A stretch of DNA of 7,303 bases from Leptolyngbya sp. SIO4C1 (lineage in GTDB: Bacteria > Cyanobacteriota > Cyanobacteriia > Phormidesmidales > Phormidesmidaceae): the NCBI GenBank assembly GCA_010671975.1, contig JAAHIA010000252.1, positions 1-7,303 on the forward strand, read 5' to 3'. Positions 1-5,672 of this stretch are shown one piece after another; position 1 is the stretch's first letter; every line of letters begins with the position of its first letter. Made by a program: the position numbers and the translations under genes. The notes below the pieces were generated by a model. That model made no database searches, was not told the DNA's origin, and saw only the letters and a program-made list of their open reading frames with translations.

Positions 1-26
1 CACCAGCACTTACCTAAAAATTATGG

Positions 27-57
27 TTGACAGTAGCGTACTTATTAGGATTATATG
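27..57 (+). promoter_or_regulatory. Candidate sigma70-type promoter for the aldolase gene
   Basis: A perfect -35 hexamer TTGACA lies at 27-32. An AT-rich -10-like stretch follows; the best 4/6 match is TATATG at 52-57, with a long 19-bp spacer. A short inverted repeat AGTA-GCG-TACT (32-42) overlaps the -35 and spacer. Transcription from here would give a leader of roughly 85-90 nt before the aldolase start. The -35 is convincing but the -10 is not, so this is a candidate only. Confidence 0.35.
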
Positions 58-78
58 TCAATAAGACAAGGCTCATCA

Positions 79-108
79 AGCGGAAAAAGCTTAAATCTTT
101 TACCCGCT
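79..108 (+). other. Stem-loop in the aldolase 5' leader
   Basis: AGCGG (79-83) pairs with CCGCT (104-108). After a small internal loop, AAAAG (85-89) pairs with CTTTT (97-101), leaving a 7-nt loop (90-96). No T-run follows, so it does not look like the terminator of an upstream gene. If the promoter at 27-57 is used, the hairpin sits in the 5' untranslated leader, 30-odd bases before the ribosome-binding site. The pairing is directly visible; any regulatory function is inference. Confidence 0.3.
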
Positions 109-151
109 GGTTTGTAGCTGAGCTGCCCAAAAATCTGTTAGGAGCGTGATT

Positions 152-1192
152 ATGGCGACTTATACTCAAGAGCTTCGGGCCACTGCTAAATCAATGGTTC
201 AAAGCGGCAAAGGGATTTTAGCAATGGATGAGAGTAACGGTACTTGTAACAAGCGCTTTGATGCTTTGGGTATTCCAACAACCGAAGCTGCTCGCCAGAG
301 CTATCGAGAATTAATTTTAACTACGCCAGGCCTGTCTGACTATATTAGCGGCCCAATCCTCTACGATGAGACGATTCGCCAAACGACTCGGGACGGGGTA
401 CCCTTCTTAAAAGTGATTACAGATGCAGGCATGATTCCTGGCATTAAAGTCGATACGGGCGCTAAAAATTTGGCGGGTCACCCGGGCGAGAAGGTAACTG
501 AGGGATTAGACGGTCTAAGAGACCGCATTGCTGAGTATTATCGGATGGGAGCTCGATTTGCTAAGTGGCGCGCGGTAATTACTATTGGCGATGGCATTCC
601 TAGTCGAGCCTGCATTGAGGCCAACGCTCACGGGCTAGCTCGCTATGCCGCTCTCTGCCAAGCAGGCGGACTTGTTCCCATCGTGGAGCCTGAAGTGCTG
701 ATTGACGGTAGTCATTCTCTAGAACACTGCTATCAGGTAACCGATGAAACGCTACATGCTGTTTTTGCACAGCTGTATACTCAAGGGGTAGCCTATGATC
801 AAATGATATTGAAGCCGAGTATGGTGATTCCTGGCAAAGGGTCATCTCAACAAGCTAGCGTAGAGGCTGTCGCTGAGGCCACCGTTCTCTGCTTGCTGAA
901 AAATGTTCCAGCAACGGTGGCAGGAATTGCCTTTCTCTCAGGAGGGCAGACTAAAGAGCAGTCATCGGCTCATCTCAATGCGATGAATCAGCGCTTTAGT
1001 GATCGCTGCCCATGGCCAGTTACGTTTTCCTATGCCCGGGCTATTCAGCAGCCTGCTCTAGAGCATTGGTCAGGCGATGAAAGTCGAGTTGCAGAAGCCC
1101 AGCAGTATCTGTTACAGCGGGCTAAGTTTAATAGCTTGGCCAGCAAGGGAGAGTACAGCAGCGAGCTTGAGAAACGGCTGGCTCTGGCTTAA
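152..1192 (+). CDS. fda: Class I (Schiff-base) fructose-bisphosphate aldolase
   Basis: Cytoplasmic enzyme that reversibly cleaves fructose 1,6-bisphosphate into glyceraldehyde 3-phosphate and dihydroxyacetone phosphate, in glycolysis, gluconeogenesis and the Calvin cycle. The 346-residue protein spans the whole class I (animal/plant-type) TIM barrel. Visible active-site motifs are AMDES with Asp26, IKVD with Lys99, FAKWR with Lys138, VEPE with Glu179 and Glu181, and ILKPSMVIPG with the Schiff-base Lys221. FLSGGQ, the phosphate-binding turn, is at 261-266. The catalytic set is complete. It lacks the long C-terminal tail with terminal Tyr of animal aldolases and ends in an alanine/leucine-rich stretch. 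The ATG at 152 is preferred over an in-frame GTG at 146, because the AGGAG at 140-144 is 7 nt from the ATG and only 1 nt from the GTG. Cyanobacteria usually also carry a class II enzyme elsewhere, which may be the main one. The gene is monocistronic here and convergent with the transporter operon. Confidence 0.95.
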   Translation: MATYTQELRATAKSMVQSGKGILAMDESNGTCNKRFDALGIPTTEAARQSYRELILTTPGLSDYISGPILYDETIRQTTRDGVPFLKVITDAGMIPGIKVDTGAKNLAGHPGEKVTEGLDGLRDRIAEYYRMGARFAKWRAVITIGDGIPSRACIEANAHGLARYAALCQAGGLVPIVEPEVLIDGSHSLEHCYQVTDETLHAVFAQLYTQGVAYDQMILKPSMVIPGKGSSQQASVEAVAEATVLCLLKNVPATVAGIAFLSGGQTKEQSSAHLNAMNQRFSDRCPWPVTFSYARAIQQPALEHWSGDESRVAEAQQYLLQRAKFNSLASKGEYSSELEKRLALA

Positions 1193-1224
1193 AGAGAATC
1201 TAAATTCAAGTTGCTATCGGTCAC

Positions 1225-1276
1225 AGACAGTGAGCTAAGAGCAGGACTAGCTGCTTTTCTCTCGCTGTCTTTTCTT
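1225..1276 (+). terminator. Intrinsic terminator of the aldolase gene
   Basis: A long imperfect hairpin fills the gap between the convergent genes. The outer stem pairs 1225-1234 with 1261-1270 (10 bp, one G-U). A 2x2 internal loop follows, then an inner stem 1237-1244 with 1251-1258 (8 bp, one G-U) and the loop GACTAG. The plus strand continues as TTTTCTT (1270-1276), a U-rich tail right after the stem. Read on the minus strand there is no U-tract, so it should act mainly on aldolase transcripts. Its T-tail runs into the stop codon of the convergent ATPase gene. Confidence 0.6.
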
Positions 1277-1991
1277 ATGGCTGCAGCCGACCATCTTCTA
1301 TGTGCAGAATACGATCAGCAATGTCGAGAATACGATTGTCATGCGTGACTAGTAGTACCGCGCAACTCTCTTCGCGGGCCAGCCGCTGCATAATATCGAC
1401 GACATCTCGTCCGGCTTGGCTGTCTAAAGCAGAGGTCGGTTCATCGGCGAGCACCAGCTTGGGATGGTTGACCAGCGCGCGGGCGATCGCAACCCGCTGT
1501 TTCTGCCCGCCCGAGAGATTTTCAGGATAGGCATCTAGCTTGTCGCCCAGCCCAACCGCATTGAGTATCGCGATCGCGCGCGGTCGATAGTCTCGCTTGG
1601 GAATCTCAGGATGCAGGCGTAATGCTGTGCTGACATTCTCCCAAGCGCTGAGGCAGTCTAGCAGGTTGTGGTTTTGAAAGATAAAGCCTATCTGACTGCG
1701 CGCCTGTCTGAGATGAGCAGGCTTCGCATTTAGCAGCTCTCGTCCCAGCACCTGTAAGTTCCCGGTTTGCATCGACCGCAGCGCCCCAATCAGCGACAGC
1801 AGCGTCGTCTTACCGCTGCCAGAGGGGCCTTCTAAGATCACAATCTCACCCGCCGTCAAGGTGAGCGTAATTTCTGATAAGACCGCCTTACGCAAGCTTC
1901 CGCGACCAAACGCGTAGGTCAGTTGATCAGCAGAGACAACCCGCTCCCCTGCGCCTCTGCTCCCCTGCGCCCTACCAAACCTACCCGCCAA
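1275..1991 (-). CDS. devA: ABC exporter ATPase subunit, DevA family
   Basis: Cytoplasmic nucleotide-binding subunit that should power the DevC-like permease encoded just upstream. From the chosen start (238 aa), Walker A GPSGSGKT is at 55-62, the Q-loop Gln at 106, signature LSGGQ at 159-163, Walker B LVLADE at 179-184, D-loop SALD next to it, and the H-loop His at 217. All catalytic elements are intact. The opening LTYAFGRGSLRKAVL is the DevA-type start of the fold. There is no ATG near the start. A perfect AGGAGG (1999-2004) lies 7 nt before a TTG at 1991, but only 1 nt before another in-frame TTG at 1997, so 1991 is chosen. Residues 3-17 form a Gly/Arg/Ala-rich extension encoded partly by a GC-rich direct repeat and are not part of the ABC fold. 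The gene is last in the operon. The symbol reflects family membership; the substrate is unknown. Confidence 0.92.
   Translation of the reverse strand: MAGRFGRAQGSRGAGERVVSADQLTYAFGRGSLRKAVLSEITLTLTAGEIVILEGPSGSGKTTLLSLIGALRSMQTGNLQVLGRELLNAKPAHLRQARSQIGFIFQNHNLLDCLSAWENVSTALRLHPEIPKRDYRPRAIAILNAVGLGDKLDAYPENLSGGQKQRVAIARALVNHPKLVLADEPTSALDSQAGRDVVDIMQRLAREESCAVLLVTHDNRILDIADRILHIEDGRLQP
1943..1971. repeat. Two 13-bp direct repeats inside the 5' end of devA
   Basis: GCTCCCCTGCGCC occurs at 1943-1955 and again at 1959-1971, a 16-bp period. On the coding strand it encodes part of the low-complexity extension before the ATPase domain. The unit resembles short CTCCCC-rich tandem repeats seen in cyanobacterial genomes, though that resemblance is from memory only. 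Confidence 0.6.
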
Positions 1992-1998
1992 AATCAAT

Positions 1999-2004
1999 CC
2001 TCCT
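1999..2004 (-). promoter_or_regulatory. Shine-Dalgarno of devA overlapping the devC stop
   Basis: Perfect AGGAGG on the minus strand. Its first base is the last base of the TGA stop of the permease gene (2004-2006). Its distance of 7 nt decides for the TTG at 1991 as start of the ATPase gene. The overlap suggests translational coupling. Confidence 0.6.
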
Positions 2005-3221
2005 CAAAACACCTCCGCCGGGTCCGCCGAGCGCAGCCTGTTCATGGCGATCGCACCGGAGATGCTACACATCACCAGCGTCAGGATAAAGACCTGCAGC
2101 GCCACCGCTGTTTTCATCGTCAGCGGCACCCGCGTCAGCTGTACCAGCAGCTGATAGACGCCGTAGGAGGCAAAATAGCCAGGGATAAACCCGAGCACGG
2201 CCAAAATCAGCGCTTCTTGCAAAATCACGCCCAGCAGCCTCCAATCGGAATAGCCCATCGCCTTGAGCGTGGCGTATTCTGGCAGGTGGTCGCTGACGTC
2301 GGTATAGAGCACCTGATAGACAATCACCACGCCCACGATAAAGCCCATGATGGCGCCAAAGTTTAGCACCTTGCCGTTGGGCAGCGACGCTCGAAATGCC
2401 TGCTCGGCGGCCGCCAGCTCAGCCTGGGTCAGCACGCGAATGGACGTCGGCAGCGTGGCCTGCAGCTGCGATCGCACCTGTTCGAGATCTGCGCCGGGAG
2501 CCAGGGTCAGGCAGCCGACATTTACCTGCTCCAGACTCTCTTGACCGTACCACTGCGCGTAGTTCCAGTCGCTCATCACCACGTGACCGTTGTCGAACAG
2601 CGTGCTGCCCAGGCTAAACAAGCCCACCACATAGACCCGACGATTGCTCATCAGCGTCGAGACGCCTGCCTGCTGGCGGAACAGTTCGACAATCGGACCG
2701 AGTTTCTCCTGTCCTAAGCGATCGTAAAGCACTGCGCCCGGTCCGCTCAGCCGTGGTATCTGCTGCTCGACCTCCGGAAGGGCCAGCACCGGACGCGCCG
2801 GGTTAAAAGCTAGGATCTTCACCTGGTTCGGAAACAGCGTGAAGCCAGCCGTCTCGGCTTGAGGACGGGCTAGATCCTGTGGATTCACCCAGTTGGAAAA
2901 TTCGATATAGAGCGGGCTCGCCGCCTGCACGCCTGGCACCGCATCGGCTTGATAGAGATAGATTTTGGGGAAACGGCCCAGGTCGATATTAGGGGCATAG
3001 GCCGATACCAAAAACAAATCGCCCTCGAGGTGGTCGGGTACCAGCGTCACCCCGTCGAACAGCATGGCGCGCAGACCGAGCTGCGTAAAAATCAAAATAT
3101 TGGAAAACGCCACGCCCGTCATCGCCACCAGCAGCCGCACTTTACGGTGGGTGAGCTGTGCCCAGCCCAGCGGTTTGCGGGCCTGCCAAGCATACTTGAG
3201 AGACTTGAGAGGGGCTTTCAT
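2004..3221 (-). CDS. devC: ABC exporter permease subunit, DevC family
   Basis: Inner-membrane permease of a DevBCA-type exporter, 405 residues, with the MacB/FtsX-like plan. One N-terminal membrane segment lies at about 29-49. A large periplasmic domain spans about 50-285. Three C-terminal membrane segments lie at about 287-307, 328-353 and 371-392. The cytoplasmic coupling loop between the second and third segments carries EYATLKAMGYSDWRLL (315-330), the conserved FtsX-type element that contacts the ATPase. The end RLRSADPAEVF is also family-typical. The ATG at 3221 shares one base with the TAA of the preceding adaptor gene (TAATG), so translation is probably coupled. The ATPase gene follows immediately. 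In Anabaena the homologue exports heterocyst glycolipids; relatives also occur in cyanobacteria without heterocysts, with other or unknown substrates. Confidence 0.92.
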   Translation of the reverse strand: MKAPLKSLKYAWQARKPLGWAQLTHRKVRLLVAMTGVAFSNILIFTQLGLRAMLFDGVTLVPDHLEGDLFLVSAYAPNIDLGRFPKIYLYQADAVPGVQAASPLYIEFSNWVNPQDLARPQAETAGFTLFPNQVKILAFNPARPVLALPEVEQQIPRLSGPGAVLYDRLGQEKLGPIVELFRQQAGVSTLMSNRRVYVVGLFSLGSTLFDNGHVVMSDWNYAQWYGQESLEQVNVGCLTLAPGADLEQVRSQLQATLPTSIRVLTQAELAAAEQAFRASLPNGKVLNFGAIMGFIVGVVIVYQVLYTDVSDHLPEYATLKAMGYSDWRLLGVILQEALILAVLGFIPGYFASYGVYQLLVQLTRVPLTMKTAVALQVFILTLVMCSISGAIAMNRLRSADPAEVF

Positions 3222-4405
3222 TAGGATCTGCCTGGTTGGGACGTGTCAATCTCAACCCGCACCTGCATATTGGTCAGGCTGGCCACCTTAGGGCTATCGT
3301 CTGGGTGAATCTGAATGCGCACCTCGACCACGCGCTGATTTTCATCGGTGGTCGGATTCGTCGAGCCCTCGCTGAGGCTACGGGTGCCGACCTGCAGCCC
3401 AATGTGCTCAACTGTGCCGCGAATGCTGCCCTCGAAACCGCCATATTCGCTGGTTAACGTCGCGGGCTGGCCTACGGCAACCTGAGCAACGTCCGTTTCA
3501 TAGATCTCTGCGATCGCCACCATCTGCTGCGTATTGCCCAGCTCGACGATGCCTTCCTGCGTGTTCACCCGCTCGCCCACCCGCGTGTTGATCCGCAGGA
3601 TTTGCCCCGCCACCGGTACCCGCACCTGGGTGTCTGCTAGATCTGCCTGGCGCTGCTCAACAGCAATTTTGGCCCGCTCCAGCTCAGCCTGAGCTACCTG
3701 CACATCGACCGGGCGAACCTCAGTGAGGTTCGCCAGCATATTGCGCTCTTGCTCAATCTGCTCGCTCAGCGTTTGCTGCGTATTGCGGAGCTGCGCCTGC
3801 CGCTGCGCTAAGGTGGCTGCGGCCCGCTCCAGGTCTTCACGCGACTGGTCGAGCTGCGCCTGGCTGAGCGCCCCATCCTGAACCAGCGCCCGGTTACGGT
3901 CATAGGTAAGCTGCGCCTGCCGCAGTTCTGCCTCAGCACTGACGATCGCTGCTTCCCGTTCCAAAATCTCGTTGCGCTGCTGCGCCTCTAGGCGATCGAT
4001 ATTAGCGGCCTGAGCCGCAATTTCAGCCTGCTTTCCCTCGCCTGCCCGCAGCTGCGCTAACCGCGCCTGGTATAGCTCGACCGTCTTTTGCGCCTCTTCG
4101 AGGTCACGCTGTCGACGCTCAAATCCCTGCAGGATGGCAATCACCTCACCGGCTTCGACGAAATCTCCCTCTTCGATCAAAATCTGATTGACCCGGCTGT
4201 CTTCAGCGTTGGGCACCGACAGCTGAATCACCTCACCCGCTGGGCTCAGCCGTCCTAGCGCCACCACCTGGGCCACAGCGTCGACTAGTGCCGTAGCCTC
4301 AGCTGACACCTCAGGCTGCGAGTCTGGCTGCGCCTGCGAAAACTCGGCGCAAGCAGCAGACAGCCCCCCAATAAACGCTAGCAAAACCCCATGAAAGCGC
4401 GGCAT
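3221..4405 (-). CDS. devB: Periplasmic adaptor (membrane fusion protein), DevB/HlyD family
   Basis: Adaptor linking the DevC/DevA pump to an outer-membrane TolC-like channel. From the ATG at 4405 it has 394 residues. A hydrophobic signal or anchor lies at about 5-19, then a Gln/Pro/Ser/Glu-rich linker. The first half of the lipoyl domain (about 43-93) includes GDFVEAGEVIAIL. A long coiled-coil hairpin, rich in Gln/Ala/Glu/Leu, spans about 94-260. The second lipoyl half (about 260-293) includes VPVAGQILRINTRVGERV, and a beta barrel and membrane-proximal part follow. At the hairpin tip R170-x3-L174-x6-S181 matches the RLS motif of TolC-docking adaptors. Cys19 lies in LSAAC, a poor lipobox because Leu is at -4, so lipoprotein versus membrane-anchored form is open. 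A GTG at 4417 is an alternative start (398 aa); neither start has a clear Shine-Dalgarno. First gene of the operon. Confidence 0.9.
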   Translation of the reverse strand: MPRFHGVLLAFIGGLSAACAEFSQAQPDSQPEVSAEATALVDAVAQVVALGRLSPAGEVIQLSVPNAEDSRVNQILIEEGDFVEAGEVIAILQGFERRQRDLEEAQKTVELYQARLAQLRAGEGKQAEIAAQAANIDRLEAQQRNEILEREAAIVSAEAELRQAQLTYDRNRALVQDGALSQAQLDQSREDLERAAATLAQRQAQLRNTQQTLSEQIEQERNMLANLTEVRPVDVQVAQAELERAKIAVEQRQADLADTQVRVPVAGQILRINTRVGERVNTQEGIVELGNTQQMVAIAEIYETDVAQVAVGQPATLTSEYGGFEGSIRGTVEHIGLQVGTRSLSEGSTNPTTDENQRVVEVRIQIHPDDSPKVASLTNMQVRVEIDTSQPGRS

Positions 4406-4429
4406 GATTGACGACACAACACCGACAGT

Positions 4430-4459
4430 ATTCTATTGCAGACTCGCAAACGTTTGCAA
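4430..4459 (-). promoter_or_regulatory. Candidate promoter of the devBCA operon
   Basis: On the minus strand TAGAAT (4435-4430) is a 5/6 match to the -10 box. TTGCAA (4459-4454) is a 4/6 match to the -35 box, with an 18-bp spacer. The predicted transcript would start close to the GTG at 4417 and leave a very short leader before the ATG at 4405, consistent with the missing Shine-Dalgarno. The palindrome at 4446-4457 covers most of the -35 box and the adjoining spacer. Confidence 0.4.
4446..4457. promoter_or_regulatory. Perfect 12-bp palindrome, LacI/PurR-like operator candidate
   Basis: GCAAACGTTTGC is a perfect palindrome with the central CG typical of LacI-family operators. It equals the core of the enterobacterial PurR box (known consensus ACGCAAACGTTTGCGT). 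It sits about 40 nt upstream of the adaptor start and overlaps the -35 and spacer of the candidate devB promoter, a position suited to repression. No regulator gene is in the window, so the binding protein is unknown. Confidence 0.45.
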
Positions 4460-4512
4460 ATGCCAGGGTAAGTCCTTAACGGCTACTCACGGACTCCATT
4501 TTTGAGCTATTA

Positions 4513-4540
4513 TTGAGAATAAATCCTATTTAGTTATAAG
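4513..4540 (+). promoter_or_regulatory. Sigma70-type promoter reading toward the small zinc-ribbon gene
   Basis: TTGAGA (4513-4518, 5/6 match) and TATAAG (4535-4540, 5/6 match) are separated by 16 bp, the best promoter pair in the window. The -35 lies inside an inverted repeat TTATT-GAG-AATAA (4510-4522), which could be a regulator site. Transcription would begin near 4547, just before the stem-loop at 4555-4622, giving a leader of about 125 nt before the ATG at 4672. Confidence 0.5.
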
Positions 4541-4554
4541 GTGAACCGCTCGAT

Positions 4555-4622
4555 CAGGCTGAGGCACGCCAGTGATTGCGCCAGTGATTGCATCAGCGAC
4601 AAATGTCGTACGCCTCAGCCTG
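4555..4622 (+). other. 68-nt stem-loop in the leader of the small zinc-ribbon gene
   Basis: CAGGCTGAGGC (4555-4565) is perfectly complementary to GCCTCAGCCTG (4612-4622), giving an 11-bp closing stem. The 46-nt interior holds two tandem copies of a 12-mer (4568-4591) and a small hairpin CGACA-AA-TGTCG (4597-4608). No T-run follows, so it is not a simple terminator. It lies between a good promoter and a coding region, so a structured leader or small regulatory RNA is possible. It matches no riboswitch class I recognise. It could also be a remnant of a small inverted-repeat element. Confidence 0.5.
4568..4591. repeat. Perfect 12-bp tandem duplication
   Basis: GCCAGTGATTGC occurs twice with no spacer (4568-4579 and 4580-4591). 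It lies inside the loop of the stem at 4555-4622. Copy number could vary between strains by slippage. Confidence 0.8.
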
Positions 4623-4671
4623 TCACAACGAACCTATTGTGCTGTTTCATTGCCTAACTTTTTGGAAGCTT

Positions 4672-4845
4672 ATGGAATCCTGCCCCTGCTGTTCTGAAGA
4701 ATTGCTGAGACATGTCCGCCCAGGCGGCGTTTACTGGTTTTGTCTCCACTGTCGTCAAGAAATGCCGAGATTGAAGCCAGTGAGAGGATTGAAGCGAGAA
4801 GGGGGAATGAGCCCGTCGGCTGAGCGAATGCCCCAAGACTTATAA
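4672..4845 (+). CDS. Small zinc-ribbon-like protein, function unknown
   Basis: A 57-residue protein, probably cytoplasmic. Its first half holds two CxxC knuckles: C4-P-C-C7 and C24-L-H-C27, 16 residues apart, suited to binding one zinc ion; C6 is an extra cysteine. The core runs SEELLRHVRPGGVYWFC, then RQEMP, with aromatic YWF just before the second knuckle. The second half is basic then polar and looks disordered. From memory it resembles a family of very short cyanobacterial proteins with the pattern CPCC, LLRH, VYWFC and QEMP, with no known role. The ATG at 4672 is chosen because GGAAG lies just upstream (4664-4668) and the motif begins immediately. Extending upstream to an in-frame TTG at 4588 would translate through the leader stem-loop and adds nothing recognisable. 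It is divergent from the exporter operon, with its own promoter candidate. Confidence 0.65.
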   Translation: MESCPCCSEELLRHVRPGGVYWFCLHCRQEMPRLKPVRGLKREGGMSPSAERMPQDL

Positions 4846-4948
4846 CAGCAGCGCGCTGAACGCCTGGCTAACTATTTGCGATCAATTGGTCTCGATCCAC
4901 CAGTTGCCGGAGTAGGGAGCATGTCTCACCGTGCTCAGCTGACGTTGA

Positions 4949-5611
4949 TCAGTCCATCCAACTGCGCAATAAGTTGGTCATACTTTTGGAAATCAGGTCA
5001 AAGTCGTTTGTTTTCCCCTGTGAATTGAAAATAGAGCGCCGCGCAGTATCTAGATCAAATAAAATCTCGCGCTTGGCCGGGTCTCTAACCCAGCTTTGGA
5101 CCCAGCCAACGATGGCCCAGCGGCTCCCTTCGATGATGGGCGCGACCCGATGGAGCGTCGAAGAGGGATAGGCGATCGCACAGCCTGCGGCCAGTCGATA
5201 GGACTGCTCGCGGCTAGGTCCCTCGATAATCAGCTCTCCGCCAGTGTAAGTTTCGGGCGGGGTCAAGAAAATCGTGAATGAAACATCGGAGCGCCAGGTA
5301 CCGCCCATCATGGCGTTGTCGGTATGTCTGCCGTAGGCCATACCAACCTCATAGCGACTGAACAGCAGGGTATGGATCGACTTGGGGCGTACCGTCGATT
5401 GAAACAGCAGATTTTTAGACAGAACGGATTTGACTTTGTCTTTGAGCACAGCCGCCCGGGGATCGCTATTCTTCAGCTGCTGGTTGTTTTTGACCCCTTT
5501 GGCGTTCCACCCGGCAGTTTTTTTGCCATCGATGAATTCGGCCTCGGACAGCTTGTCCAAGATATCTTTAGCTTCTTCTGGCGTAAAGACGTTAGGGATT
5601 TCGACAACCAT
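4949..5611 (-). CDS. PKHD-type Fe(II)/2-oxoglutarate-dependent dioxygenase
   Basis: Cytoplasmic oxygenase of the prolyl-4-hydroxylase-like superfamily, close in size (220 aa) and layout to the PKHD-type hydroxylases YbiX and PiuC. The iron triad is visible: H96-T-D98 in GRHTDNAMMG, and the distal H154 in SSTLHRV. R164 in GSRWAIVGW, ten residues later, should bind the 2-oxoglutarate carboxylate. The core also shows YEVGMAYG before the HxD and FLTPPETYTGGELIIE after it, as usual for the family. The last 45 residues form a helical tail (from about 175). The ATG at 5611 begins directly at the expected N-terminus (VVEIPNVFTPEEA) and has only a weak GGA upstream. The natural substrate of these enzymes is generally unknown; iron-uptake loci often carry one. 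Here it follows two PEP-CTERM genes on the same strand after a 61-bp gap, with no clear terminator between. Confidence 0.9.
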   Translation of the reverse strand: MVVEIPNVFTPEEAKDILDKLSEAEFIDGKKTAGWNAKGVKNNQQLKNSDPRAAVLKDKVKSVLSKNLLFQSTVRPKSIHTLLFSRYEVGMAYGRHTDNAMMGGTWRSDVSFTIFLTPPETYTGGELIIEGPSREQSYRLAAGCAIAYPSSTLHRVAPIIEGSRWAIVGWVQSWVRDPAKREILFDLDTARRSIFNSQGKTNDFDLISKSMTNLLRSWMD

Positions 5612-5672
5612 AAATCCAAATTGGGGACCTGAACAGCTTAGAGCACTATCGCCACGGGCGGCTGGCAGATCA

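Noticed and set aside
1923..2366. 147-aa plus-strand open frame
   Set aside because: Antisense to the DevA/DevC genes; Gln/His/Arg-rich composition typical of an overlapping shadow, with no recognisable domain.
2949..3224. 91-aa plus-strand open frame
   Set aside because: Lies entirely opposite the DevC gene, has low-complexity composition and no start signal.
4468..4486. Possible NtcA box (GTA...TAC) near the exporter promoter
   Set aside because: The two halves are 13 bases apart, not the 8 required for GTA-N8-TAC.
4471..4503. AGTCC/GGACT stem followed by a T-run as a terminator
   Set aside because: Only 5 bp with a 15-nt loop, and no upstream plus-strand gene that would need it.
4568..4591. 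CRISPR-like repeat
   Set aside because: Only two 12-bp units with no spacer; a simple tandem duplication.
4588..4671. Upstream TTG start extending the zinc-ribbon protein by 28 residues
   Set aside because: It would translate part of the leader stem-loop, has no Shine-Dalgarno, and adds no conserved-looking sequence before the CPCC motif.
4654..4836. 60-aa minus-strand open frame
   Set aside because: Antisense to the small zinc-ribbon gene, whose paired CxxC motifs are much stronger evidence of coding.
4849..4858. Palindrome CAGCGCGCTG after the zinc-ribbon gene
   Set aside because: No loop and no T-run, so not a terminator; too short to call an operator.
4917..4936. 7-bp hairpin between the zinc-ribbon and dioxygenase genes, as a bidirectional terminator
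   Set aside because: It includes a G-U pair and has no U-tract on either strand; nothing else stands out in 4846-4948.
5324..5632. 102-aa plus-strand open frame
   Set aside because: Antisense to the dioxygenase gene, which has a complete active site; no domain on this strand.
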